A stretch of 8,435 nt of DNA, taken from contig JAKSBO010000770.1 in the NCBI GenBank assembly GCA_022361095.1, positions 1 to 8,435 of the forward strand. Direction: 5' to 3'. The notes beneath the pieces are model-generated. The model was not told the DNA's origin, searched no databases, and saw only the letters and a program-made list of their open reading frames with translations. Shown here piece after piece: positions 1-6,361 of the stretch. A program made the translations under genes and the position numbers. Source of the stretch: Desulfobacterales bacterium. GTDB lineage: Bacteria > Desulfobacterota > Desulfobacteria > Desulfobacterales > Desulfobacteraceae. How positions within the stretch are numbered: the first letter of the stretch is position 1; the number at the start of each line of letters is the position of its first letter.

Positions 1-1160
1 AGCGCGAAAAACTGCAGAAACAACTCAACCAGGCCCAGAAAATGGAGGCTATCGGACGGCTGGCAGGCGGGGTGGCCCACGATTTTAATAATATGCTGGG
101 GGTGATACTGGGATATGTTGAGTTGGCCTTTGAAAAAATAGACAGCGGCCATGATCTGTATGCGGATATGGAAGAGATTCAAAAAGCTGCCGAACGGTCG
201 GCGGCTTTGACAAAACAATTGCTGACCTTTGCCAGAAAACAGATCATTTCCCCGGAAGTACTTGATCTGAATGATGCGGTGGACAGCATGCTCAAAATGC
301 TGCGCAGGCTCATTGGTGAGGACATTGATCTGTCATGGATGCCGGCCGATTCATTATGGCCGGTTGAAATAGACCCAAGCCAGGTCAATCAAATCCTGGC
401 CAACCTCTGCGTCAATGCCCGGGATGCCATTGCCGGTGTGGGCAAACTCACCATTGAAACGCAGAAAAAAACCTTTGATCAGGCATATTGTGCAGGCCAT
501 GCAGGGTTTAAAATCGGAGATTATGTGATGCTGGCGGTCACGGATAATGGCTGCGGCATGAACCAGGAGACGCTGAACAATTTGTTTGAACCGTTTTTCA
601 CCACCAAAAATATGGGTGAAGGCACAGGGCTGGGGCTTGCGATAATTTACGGTATCGTTAAACAGAATAACGGCTTTATCAATGTTTACAGTGAACCGGG
701 CCGGGGAACCTGTTTCAAAATATATTTGCCAAAGTACCGGATCTCCGAGGAAGCCTCGAAAGAGACCGTTACGGAAAAACCTGTCCCCACCGGAAATGAA
801 ACCATTTTGCTGGTGGAGGATGAACCCGCCATTCTTAAAATGACAAGAATGATGCTTGAGCGTAAGGGATATTCGGTCTTGCCGGCCGACGGCCCTGCCG
901 ATGCAATACGTATCACCAATGAACATGTGGGAAAAATAGACCTTTTGATGACCGATGTGGTCATGTCTGAAATGAACGGCCGGGATCTGGCAAAAAAAGT
1001 GACAGGGGTTTTTCCTGACATCAAATTATTATTCATGTCCGGGTATGCGGGCGACGTTATTATCCACAAGGGGGTACTTGATGACGGGGTGGCCTTTATA
1101 CAGAAGCCTTTTTCAACAAATGATCTTGCCAAAAAAATTCGGAAGGTACTGGATAATTAG
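1..1160 (+). CDS. Hybrid sensor histidine kinase with C-terminal receiver domain (5' partial)
   Basis: The frame is open from position 3, so the gene enters from upstream. The ATG at 42 lies inside the H-box and is not the true start. Numbered from that Met, the H-box MEAIGRLAGGVAHDFNN has the phospho-accepting His at residue 13. A HATPase domain follows: N-box NLCVNARDAI near 121-130, G1 DNGCGM near 168-173, F-box FEPFFTTK near 182-189, and G2 GEGTGLGLA near 192-200. After a short linker comes a receiver domain from about 254 to the end, with acidic residues in LVEDE, phospho-acceptor Asp305 in LLMTD, Ser333 and Lys355. All catalytic residues are present, so the protein should autophosphorylate and relay to its own receiver. 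The sensor part (often PAS) is off-window, so the signal is unknown. Such hybrid kinases usually pass the phosphate on through an Hpt protein or act through receiver control of the kinase. No partner is visible here. Confidence 0.95.
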   Translation, partial: REKLQKQLNQAQKMEAIGRLAGGVAHDFNNMLGVILGYVELAFEKIDSGHDLYADMEEIQKAAERSAALTKQLLTFARKQIISPEVLDLNDAVDSMLKMLRRLIGEDIDLSWMPADSLWPVEIDPSQVNQILANLCVNARDAIAGVGKLTIETQKKTFDQAYCAGHAGFKIGDYVMLAVTDNGCGMNQETLNNLFEPFFTTKNMGEGTGLGLAIIYGIVKQNNGFINVYSEPGRGTCFKIYLPKYRISEEASKETVTEKPVPTGNETILLVEDEPAILKMTRMMLERKGYSVLPADGPADAIRITNEHVGKIDLLMTDVVMSEMNGRDLAKKVTGVFPDIKLLFMSGYAGDVIIHKGVLDDGVAFIQKPFSTNDLAKKIRKVLDN

Positions 1161-1164
1161 GCCC

Positions 1165-1806
1165 ATGATCAGAGTTAAATCTGCCCTGATCTGCTTGAAC
1201 ATACTTTTTCTTTTTTTTACCCTGGGGGCCCATGCCGAAGAAGATCCGGAAGATATGGTCGATATTTTTGAGGCAGACGGTAAAATCATTGCTGTTATTG
1301 AAGGAAGAAATACCCAGCCCCTGATGCTCCGGTCCAGGGAAATCCTCCTGCAGAGCATGGCTGATGGCTACCTGGGGGGCGTTTTAACAAATCACCGGTT
1401 TTTGGTTATTTCCACTTCGTCCGGCGGCTGGCAGGCGCTGGCTTTAAGAAAAGGTGAGTCTGAAAAAGCGGTTACAGCCCTGTCGCCCTGCCTGGCGTTG
1501 CTGGTCGGCAAAGACCGTGCCGTGGGCTTTGATGCCCGGAACGATCGGTTTATCGAGACCCGGCTGCACATTAAAGATAAATTGGTTACGGTGAAAATGG
1601 GGAAAAAGGTGGCGGTGGTGATTTTATCCGGCCATGCATATGGCCTGGCAGCCGGTGCTTCGGCTTTTGACGAAATTCGGCTTCGGAACAGGGAAACCAC
1701 GGAATCGGTAAAAATAACATCAGGTAAAGCTATTCTCCAGACTTCCGACCGCCTGCTCTATTTTGACGCGTCCGGGGCAAGCTGGCGGGAATATCCACTC
1801 AATTAG
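1165..1806 (+). CDS. Exported hypothetical protein, 213 aa
   Basis: I do not recognise this family. The ATG at 1165 lies 4 nt after the kinase stop, so the two are probably cotranscribed and translationally coupled; the ribosome site in front is weak. This start gives a clear Sec signal peptide: MIRVK, a hydrophobic core SALICLNILFLFFTLG, then AHA before EEDPED, with cleavage after about residue 23. The frame extends upstream to 1045, but those codons overlap the kinase receiver domain and would bury the signal peptide. The mature protein, about 190 residues, is rich in short beta-like strands separated by turns (FLVISTSSGGWQALALR, VAVVILSGHAYGLAAG, DRLLYFDASGASWREYPL). This suggests a small beta-repeat or partial propeller fold in the periplasm. 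It has no catalytic motif, lipobox or transmembrane segment after the signal. Its position suggests a link to the upstream kinase, perhaps as a periplasmic accessory protein, but this is only inference. Confidence 0.75.
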   Translation: MIRVKSALICLNILFLFFTLGAHAEEDPEDMVDIFEADGKIIAVIEGRNTQPLMLRSREILLQSMADGYLGGVLTNHRFLVISTSSGGWQALALRKGESEKAVTALSPCLALLVGKDRAVGFDARNDRFIETRLHIKDKLVTVKMGKKVAVVILSGHAYGLAAGASAFDEIRLRNRETTESVKITSGKAILQTSDRLLYFDASGASWREYPLN

Positions 1807-1817
1807 AAAATGGGTAA

Positions 1818-1870
1818 GGCCGGACAAAACCCCAGGGCTGCAAGTCGCTTGCCTGGATGCCTCTCCGGCC
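1818..1870. terminator. Nested inverted repeat between convergent genes, possible bidirectional terminator
   Basis: The 94-nt spacer between the convergent genes holds a compact nested structure. The outer arms GGCCGGA (1818-1824) and TCCGGCC (1864-1870) are perfect complements. Inside them CCAG (1832-1835) can pair with CTGG (1853-1856). The apex is GCAAG-TCG-CTTGC (1840-1852), a perfect 5-bp stem with a 3-nt loop. Its location between two gene ends fits transcription termination on either strand. There is no adjacent T-run, so it is not a textbook intrinsic terminator. A REP-like palindrome is the alternative. Confidence 0.4.
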
Positions 1871-1900
1871 GGTTCCATGGGCGATGACAGGTTTCAGGTA

Positions 1901-2515
1901 TTACAGGGGCACCAGGCGAAACACCACTTCCACTTTTTTTTCGATCCTGATGAAGGGTTCCTCCCCCCCGGCTTTTGTCTCCTCTGCCTCAACCGGATGC
2001 ACCAAAAGCACTTCCCCGATCCGGCTGTTCAGGGCTTGAGACATGGTTTGCGCCTTTTGCCTTGCATCCTTTACAGCCATGGCCAGGACTTCGGCCCTAA
2101 GCTGTGCCAACCGGGTATGGGACCATGCCAGATGCTCAACCTCGCTGCCGGGCCTGGATGAAAAAGAGTGAATCAGCCCCGGCAGTTTCGAAAACAGAGC
2201 CACCCGCACATACAACACACAAACAACCGCGCCGTCAAGGTTCGTATAGGGGCCGTCCATAGTGATATTCTTATCGCTGATGCTGAAATCACTTAACACC
2301 TTGAGGGCATTGTCCAGGTATTTTTGGCGGAGTTGTTCCGCAGCCTTTGCGTTATGGCCTTTACCGGTTATTTTCAGGGTCAAAACCGCATTGTCCGGAC
2401 GAATCTGTGATGACCTCTGCCCCCATACCTTAATTCGGGGAACCCGGGGATCTGCAGAACACAGGGAGGCCATGCTCAAAAGCATCAGCACAACAATTTG
2501 CATCAAACGTTTCAT
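1901..2515 (-). CDS. SIMPL (DUF541) domain periplasmic protein
   Basis: This 204-aa protein starts with a Sec signal peptide (MKRLMQIVVLMLLSMASLCSA, cleavage near residue 21). It has no proper lipobox, because Leu precedes the Cys. The mature part matches the SIMPL/DUF541 family (YggE-like): an N-terminal strand region PRIKVWGQ with a PDNAVLTLKITGKG segment, a helix rich in Ala/Gln (about 56-78), and the characteristic helix AMAVKDARQKAQTMSQAL (about 145-162) followed by IGEVLLV. It ends in a strand EKKVEVVFRLV. The family is periplasmic or surface-associated and its biochemical role is poorly defined; YggE has been tied to oxidative-stress phenotypes. The ATG overlaps the creD stop by 4 nt (ATGA). 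A strong Shine-Dalgarno AAAGGAGGA sits just upstream (plus-strand 2522-2530), inside the creD end. It is therefore very probably the second gene of a creD operon and under the same control. Confidence 0.88.
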   Translation of the reverse strand: MKRLMQIVVLMLLSMASLCSADPRVPRIKVWGQRSSQIRPDNAVLTLKITGKGHNAKAAEQLRQKYLDNALKVLSDFSISDKNITMDGPYTNLDGAVVCVLYVRVALFSKLPGLIHSFSSRPGSEVEHLAWSHTRLAQLRAEVLAMAVKDARQKAQTMSQALNSRIGEVLLVHPVEAEETKAGGEEPFIRIEKKVEVVFRLVPL

Positions 2516-3909
2516 TTATCATCCTCCTTTGCCGTGCCGGTGTCTGCAGCCTGTCTGCGTTTTGACCTGAATGCCGGCATTTTCAACCCCGGTGCGGCCT
2601 TGAAAACCGAATACCAGTCAAGTTTGCGGGTCAATCCCATGACCAGTGCCAGGATAATGAAGAGGCTGGATGTTCCCATGACAAGGGAATAACCTTCATG
2701 CTGTAAAATAATATAAAACAGGGCAAAAAAGCCGGAAAGCACCCCGCCCGTGATCAGGCTGGAACGGCTGCTGCCCAGAAAGGAACGGGCATACCAGGTG
2801 ATCAGCATGACACAGGCCGCCGCTGAAAGCAGATAGGCTGGCAAAAAACCGATATGCTCGGAGAAAGAGATCAGCAGCAGGTAAAAAAGACTTAAACTAA
2901 AGCCCACCAGGAGGTATTGCATGGGATGAATTTTAAGGCGGTTAAGGATTTCAAACATGAAAAAGCATAAAAAAGTCAGGGTGATAATAAGCAGTGCATA
3001 TTTCACGGATCTTTCGGACAGGGTGTAAAAATTGACCGGCTGGATCAATTGCACCCCGAACATGCCGTTGGTAAGACGGCAGGCCGCTTCCTGGGCGCCT
3101 TTTTGGGCACAACGCCATTGTCCGGGATAGTCCCGGCCAAACCCGGACACCTGCCATTGGGCTGTAAATCCTTTGGGGGTGACGGTTCGCGTGGCAGGCA
3201 GGTAATTGCCCTGGAAAGAGGGATGGGGCCAGGGGGAGGTGACGGCCACCGTTGTGGTGTCCGAGGCCGGGGCAAACCGGATCTCACTTGAGCCGTGAAG
3301 GGTGAAAACAATATTAAACCGGTTGATATCCTCAAATCCGCTGGATGCCGTATCTGATACGGTGTCCGGATCACGGTCCGGAAAAAGGCGGGCGGCCAGC
3401 CCGTATATGCCTGGTGCTGTTTTTTCCCCGGGGCGCAATGGTGCAGGATTGCCGTTCCACTGGAAGGCTGAAATCTGCTGGATGCCTTTGAGTTCATTTA
3501 ATCCGATGGTCAGCGTGGCCTTGTCCCACAGGATCTGGTACGATTCAATATCCCAGGTTGAAAAATCAGGTCTGCCAAAGGTGCCGGACATGGAAATTTC
3601 AGCCCGGTACACAATGACTTCAAATATGCCCCGGTATCTTTTTTCCGGGGAGATACCGGCTGTAATGTCAAGGGTGTCGGACAAGAAACAGGCATACTGA
3701 AGGGTGCCCTGGCCGTCATAATACGGGATGGTCAGCACAGGCCCGGTAATCCCCTGGGAACGGCCCCAGGTGGATGCGATCTGCATGTGTGCCTCGTCGT
3801 TGCGGCTGCTTCGTTCTTCAATGGTGTCACTGATAAATCCCAGCGGAATGTTCAGCAAAACGATCAGAAGACCGATCATACCCGTTTTTTTGATGAATGA
3901 TGATCCCAA
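2512..3909 (-). CDS. creD: CreD family inner-membrane protein
   Basis: This 465-aa protein, close to the roughly 450 aa of E. coli CreD, has the family layout. There is one N-terminal membrane segment (about 9-28), then a large periplasmic domain (about 30-300) containing SQGITGPVLTIPY, then several C-terminal membrane segments (about 303-325, 331-349, 354-372, 384-402, 408-425). The hallmark C-terminal stretch is present: VNFYTLSERSVKYALLII, the FMFE segment, and later MGTSSLFIILALVMGLTRKLDWY. CreD is the classical output gene of the CreBC system. It affects envelope integrity and is linked to beta-lactamase-associated and colicin phenotypes, but its molecular activity is unknown. The start is TTG, supported by AAAAGGAG seven nucleotides upstream (plus-strand 3917-3924). 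The next Met is residue 11, within the first membrane segment, and has no such site. It is divergent from creBC across a region bearing a cre-tag. Confidence 0.92.
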   Translation of the reverse strand: MGSSFIKKTGMIGLLIVLLNIPLGFISDTIEERSSRNDEAHMQIASTWGRSQGITGPVLTIPYYDGQGTLQYACFLSDTLDITAGISPEKRYRGIFEVIVYRAEISMSGTFGRPDFSTWDIESYQILWDKATLTIGLNELKGIQQISAFQWNGNPAPLRPGEKTAPGIYGLAARLFPDRDPDTVSDTASSGFEDINRFNIVFTLHGSSEIRFAPASDTTTVAVTSPWPHPSFQGNYLPATRTVTPKGFTAQWQVSGFGRDYPGQWRCAQKGAQEAACRLTNGMFGVQLIQPVNFYTLSERSVKYALLIITLTFLCFFMFEILNRLKIHPMQYLLVGFSLSLFYLLLISFSEHIGFLPAYLLSAAACVMLITWYARSFLGSSRSSLITGGVLSGFFALFYIILQHEGYSLVMGTSSLFIILALVMGLTRKLDWYSVFKAAPGLKMPAFRSKRRQAADTGTAKEDDK

Positions 3910-3916
3910 AATTTTT

Positions 3917-3924
3917 CTCCTTTT
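3917..3924 (-). promoter_or_regulatory. Ribosome binding site selecting a TTG start for creD
   Basis: On the minus strand this reads AAAAGGAG, followed by 7 nt and TTG (3909-3907). The spacing is ideal, and no ATG lies at the same distance. The site decides the start codon of creD. Confidence 0.7.
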
Positions 3925-3985
3925 CTAATGTAGTCAACACGTATAAACCCACGGAATTGATCCAAACATGGATACATGCTAAGAC

Positions 3986-3996
3986 TTCACTGTGAA
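3986..3996. repeat. Palindrome TTCAC-T-GTGAA, inverted cre half-sites
   Basis: TTCAC (3986-3990) and GTGAA (3992-3996) form an 11-bp palindrome around a central T, built from the same half-site as the nearby cre-tag. It may be an extra CreB contact or an operator with a different geometry. It falls in the predicted creD leader. Confidence 0.45.
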
Positions 3997-3997
3997 C

Positions 3998-4003
3998 GCT
4001 ATA
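3998..4003 (-). promoter_or_regulatory. Candidate -10 element for creD, 10 bp from the cre-tag
   Basis: On the minus strand TATAGC begins exactly 10 nt after the second TTCAC of the cre-tag, giving TTCAC-N6-TTCAC-N10-TATAGC. OmpR/PhoB-type activators that bind 11-bp direct repeats often take the place of a -35 element at about this distance. The element matches four of the six consensus positions, and the start site it implies would give creD a leader of roughly 80 nt. This is inferred from spacing only. Confidence 0.35.
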
Positions 4004-4013
4004 GGGATTCAAT

Positions 4014-4029
4014 GTGAAAAAAACGTGAA
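4014..4029 (-). promoter_or_regulatory. cre-tag, predicted CreB binding site (TTCAC-N6-TTCAC)
   Basis: The plus strand has GTGAA at 4014-4018 and again at 4025-4029 with exactly six bases between. The complement is TTCAC-N6-TTCAC, the cre/blr-tag defined for CreB and its Aeromonas relative BlrA. The tag reads in the direction of creD and lies about 105 bp upstream of its start, in the creB/creD divergent region. A further GTGAA at 3992-3996 lies 22 bp (two 11-bp units) upstream in the same phase; the slot between, at 4003, is degenerate (AGGGA). The exact match beside creB, creC and creD makes this a strong prediction. Confidence 0.8.
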
Positions 4030-4040
4030 CTCTTTTTAAA

Positions 4041-4727
4041 ATGAAACATATCCTCATCGTTGAAGACGAACCGTCTATTGTTGAAAACATCCGGTATGCC
4101 CTTGAAACCGAAGGCTTTTCCACATCCTGGCACAGCCAGGGGAAAAAGGCCCTTGAACGGCTTGAACAAGGTGGCGTGGACCTGGTTGTCCTGGACATCG
4201 GCCTGCCCGATGTAAACGGTATGGAACTTTGCAAACAGATCCGTTCTGGGTCCCTGGTACCGGTTATTTTCTTAACGGCAAGGTCGGACGAGATCGAACG
4301 GGTGGTGGGCCTTGAGATCGGGGCGGACGATTATATGGTCAAGCCGTTCAGCCCAAGGGAACTGTCTGCACGGGTCAAGGCGGTGCTGCGCAGGTATGAT
4401 GGGGCGTCCGGCAGCCGGACCGCCCAAAGCCCGGGGCCGGGATTTGAGCTGGACCAAGCCCGGTGCCGGATCTCTTTTAACGGCAAGGTGCTGGATCTGC
4501 CCCGGTATGAATTTAAAATCCTCTCCCTTTTTATCCGTCATCCGGGCAGGGTCTATTCCAGGGAAATGCTCATGGACCTGGTATGGGATGATCCTGAAAT
4601 GAGCACGGACCGGGCCGTGGATGCCCATATTAAAAATTTGCGGGCCAAACTGCGCCGGGTAGCCCCCCACAAAGATCACATTAAAACCCACAGGGGTATG
4701 GGGTATTCCCTGAAAGAAGCACCATGA
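4041..4727 (+). CDS. creB: Response regulator CreB, OmpR family
   Basis: This 228-aa protein is nearly the same length as E. coli CreB (229 aa). The receiver domain (1-118) has the acidic pair Glu8-Asp9 in ILIVEDE, phospho-acceptor Asp52 in VVLDIGLPD, a switch Thr in IFLTAR (about 79) and Lys101 in MVKPFSP. A winged-helix DNA-binding domain follows (about 132-228), with LPRYEFKILSLFIRHPGRVYSREML, the recognition region STDRAVDAHIKNLRAKLR, and the wing THRGMGYSL. It should be phosphorylated by CreC and bind TTCAC-N6-TTCAC tags. The start MKHILIVEDE is fixed by homology, but no Shine-Dalgarno precedes it; the cre-tag ends only 11 nt before the ATG. The stop overlaps the creC start (ATGA), so the pair is translationally coupled. 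The symbol rests on the combination with creC, creD and the cre-tag. Confidence 0.9.
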   Translation: MKHILIVEDEPSIVENIRYALETEGFSTSWHSQGKKALERLEQGGVDLVVLDIGLPDVNGMELCKQIRSGSLVPVIFLTARSDEIERVVGLEIGADDYMVKPFSPRELSARVKAVLRRYDGASGSRTAQSPGPGFELDQARCRISFNGKVLDLPRYEFKILSLFIRHPGRVYSREMLMDLVWDDPEMSTDRAVDAHIKNLRAKLRRVAPHKDHIKTHRGMGYSLKEAP

Positions 4728-6157
4728 GGCTGAGAACCCGGCTGCTTATCACCTTTTGTCTTTTTTTCATCCCGGCGGTCTATTATCTGACGGCGGAATT
4801 TCAAAACAATCTGAAATACAGATACATGGAAGGTGTCGAGGAGTCCCTGGTGGATCAGGCAAGGATTCTTGCCGGCATGGTGGCAGCCAGGATGGAACAA
4901 AAAGAGTTTTCCCCGGCTGAGCTGGCCCGGATTTTTAATGGGGTCTACCGCCAGTCGTTTAATGCAATGGTCTATGATCTGTCCAAAACCGGTGTGGACA
5001 CAAGGGTTTATATCACTGACCAACACGGTATCCTGATTTTTGACTCCCTGGAGCGTGATCCGCCCGGCACGGATTATTCCCGGTGGCGGGATGTGTTTTT
5101 AACCCTTCATGGCGAATACGGGGCCAGGTCCACCCAGGATGACCCCGGGCGGCCGGATCTGACCACCCTTTATGTGGCAGCGCCTGTGATGATCGGCGCA
5201 CATATGGCCGGGGTTCTGGTTGTCGGCAAATCCACGGGAAATATCAACGATTTTTTAGAAAACGCCAAGGCCGTGGTGTTCAAACGTTCAATTGCTGCAG
5301 CCGTGCTGGCCCTGGTGCTGGCCGTCCTGGCCCTGTTTTTCATCACCCGGCCACTGGACCGGTTGAACCGGTATGTCAAAAACATCAGCAAAGGAGAAGA
5401 TGAACAGCGCCCGTCCCTGGGCAGCAGCGACATTGCCGAAATGGGCAAGGCCTTTGAGAAAATCAGGGCCGATCTTGCGGCAAAGGAATATGTTGAATCT
5501 TATGTCCAGTCCCTGACCCATGAAATCAAAAGCCCTGTGGCCGCCATTGCAGGGGCTGCGGAACTGCTCCAGGAAGAAAATGTCCCCAAAGCACAGCAGC
5601 AGCGTTTCCTTGACAATATCAGCGCAGAAGCAAGCCGCATACAGACCCTGGTGGAACGTATGCTGCGATTAAGCGCCCTGGAACACCGTGAAAGTTTGGA
5701 AAAACCGGCACATATCAATCTCTGCGATCTGGTTAATGGAACCCTTCAACGATGCGGGCAGGAGATCAAAAACCGGGAAATCAGGATAACCACGGATTTT
5801 GAAAGGGAGTGTGAATGCATGGGCGACGCCTTTCTGATCAGCCAGGCGGTGATGAATCTGCTCCAAAACGCCATTGAGTTCAGTCCGTTGGGCGGCAGGG
5901 TCCATATTGCCTTAAAAACTGAGGGGAAATTCGTTCAGATTGCCGTTACGGACCAGGGGCCCGGTATTCCCGACTTTGCCGCAGATAAAATTTTCAACCG
6001 CTTTTTTTCAACCCAGCGTCCGGACACCCATAAAAAGAGTACGGGATTAGGCCTGAACTTTGTTATGGCGATTGCCCAGCTCCACGGCGGCTCCGTGACA
6101 GTGAAAAACAGATTCCGAGGGACAGGCACCCGAGCGGTCCTGTCTCTCCAACGTTAA
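4724..6157 (+). CDS. creC: Sensor histidine kinase CreC
   Basis: This 477-aa protein (E. coli CreC is 474 aa) has a CreC-type arrangement. Membrane segment 1 spans about 6-22. The periplasmic sensor domain is about 23-187, with ITDQHGILIFDS and a VAAPVMIGAHMAGVLVVGKS strand set typical of single-Cache/CreC sensors. Membrane segment 2 spans about 188-208, followed by a HAMP linker to about 258. The H-box SLTHEIKSPVAAIAGAAELL carries His266. The ATPase boxes follow: N-box NLLQNAIEFSP (378-388), G1 DQGPGIP (410-416), F-box IFNRFF (423-428) and G2 STGLGLNFVMAIAQLHGG (439-456). All catalytic residues are intact. It should phosphorylate CreB in response to a periplasmic or metabolic cue; in enterobacteria the system responds to carbon-source and growth conditions. 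The start overlaps the creB stop by ATGA. No further Cre gene follows; the next DNA is a hairpin-bearing spacer and an AT-rich cassette. Confidence 0.92.
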   Translation: MRLRTRLLITFCLFFIPAVYYLTAEFQNNLKYRYMEGVEESLVDQARILAGMVAARMEQKEFSPAELARIFNGVYRQSFNAMVYDLSKTGVDTRVYITDQHGILIFDSLERDPPGTDYSRWRDVFLTLHGEYGARSTQDDPGRPDLTTLYVAAPVMIGAHMAGVLVVGKSTGNINDFLENAKAVVFKRSIAAAVLALVLAVLALFFITRPLDRLNRYVKNISKGEDEQRPSLGSSDIAEMGKAFEKIRADLAAKEYVESYVQSLTHEIKSPVAAIAGAAELLQEENVPKAQQQRFLDNISAEASRIQTLVERMLRLSALEHRESLEKPAHINLCDLVNGTLQRCGQEIKNREIRITTDFERECECMGDAFLISQAVMNLLQNAIEFSPLGGRVHIALKTEGKFVQIAVTDQGPGIPDFAADKIFNRFFSTQRPDTHKKSTGLGLNFVMAIAQLHGGSVTVKNRFRGTGTRAVLSLQR

Positions 6158-6158
6158 T

Positions 6159-6240
6159 CAAAACATGAATCAAACAAAATGATATTTTTTGGATGTACTT
6201 TTATATGAAAGAACCTATAAGTTTCTTTCATGTTTTGTTG
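6159..6240 (+). terminator. Overlapping hairpins just after creC, possible terminator
   Basis: Two perfect inverted repeats share a right arm. The inner one is ATGAAAGAA (6205-6213) with TTCTTTCAT (6223-6231), with a 9-nt loop. The outer one is CAAAACATGAA (6159-6169) with TTCATGTTTTG (6227-6237). The two pairings overlap and so cannot both form fully. The distal side is T-rich (TGTTTTGTTGT). Starting 2 nt after the creC stop, this most likely ends the creBC transcript, though the stem is AT-rich and the T-run is interrupted. Confidence 0.4.
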
Positions 6241-6361
6241 TGGGACGAGCCTGGGTGCTGATAGGCCAGGTCGGCCCATGGCCGTTGTTCCAATAACGTT
6301 CATGAAATATTCGGGTATTATCCCAGAAAACAGGAATGCGCTAACAGCATAGGAGATTGGT
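6241..6361 (+). promoter_or_regulatory. Leader region of the AT-rich cassette: small hairpin and ribosome binding site
   Basis: This stretch holds a tight GC hairpin, CGGCC-CAT-GGCCG (6272-6284), followed by TTGTT. It also holds a good Shine-Dalgarno AGGAG (6351-6355), six nucleotides before the ATG at 6362, which fixes that start. A weak promoter candidate is TTGTTC (6285-6290) with TATTCG 17 nt downstream (6308-6313), but the -10 match is poor. I see no cre-tag here. Confidence 0.4.

Noticed and set aside
354..926. 190-codon open frame antisense to the hybrid kinase
   Set aside because: It lies opposite a well-supported ATPase domain and its translation has no recognisable domain, so it is a shadow frame.
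1045..1164. Longer N-terminus for the exported protein that follows the hybrid kinase
   Set aside because: These codons overlap the kinase receiver domain in another frame, and the ATG at 1165 gives a clean signal peptide that would otherwise be buried.
1763..2161. 132-codon plus-strand frame over the end of the SIMPL gene
   Set aside because: The SIMPL gene on the opposite strand has a signal peptide, strong ribosome site and family motifs; this frame has none.
4003..4007. Fourth cre half-site in the 11-bp phase
   Set aside because: The bases are AGGGA, matching GTGAA at only two of five positions, so only the spacing supports it.
6156..6174. Direct repeat AATCAAA (6156-6162 and 6168-6174) as an attachment or target site at the cassette edge
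   Set aside because: Both copies are on the left side, they are short and AT-rich, and I found no matching copy at the right boundary near 7980.
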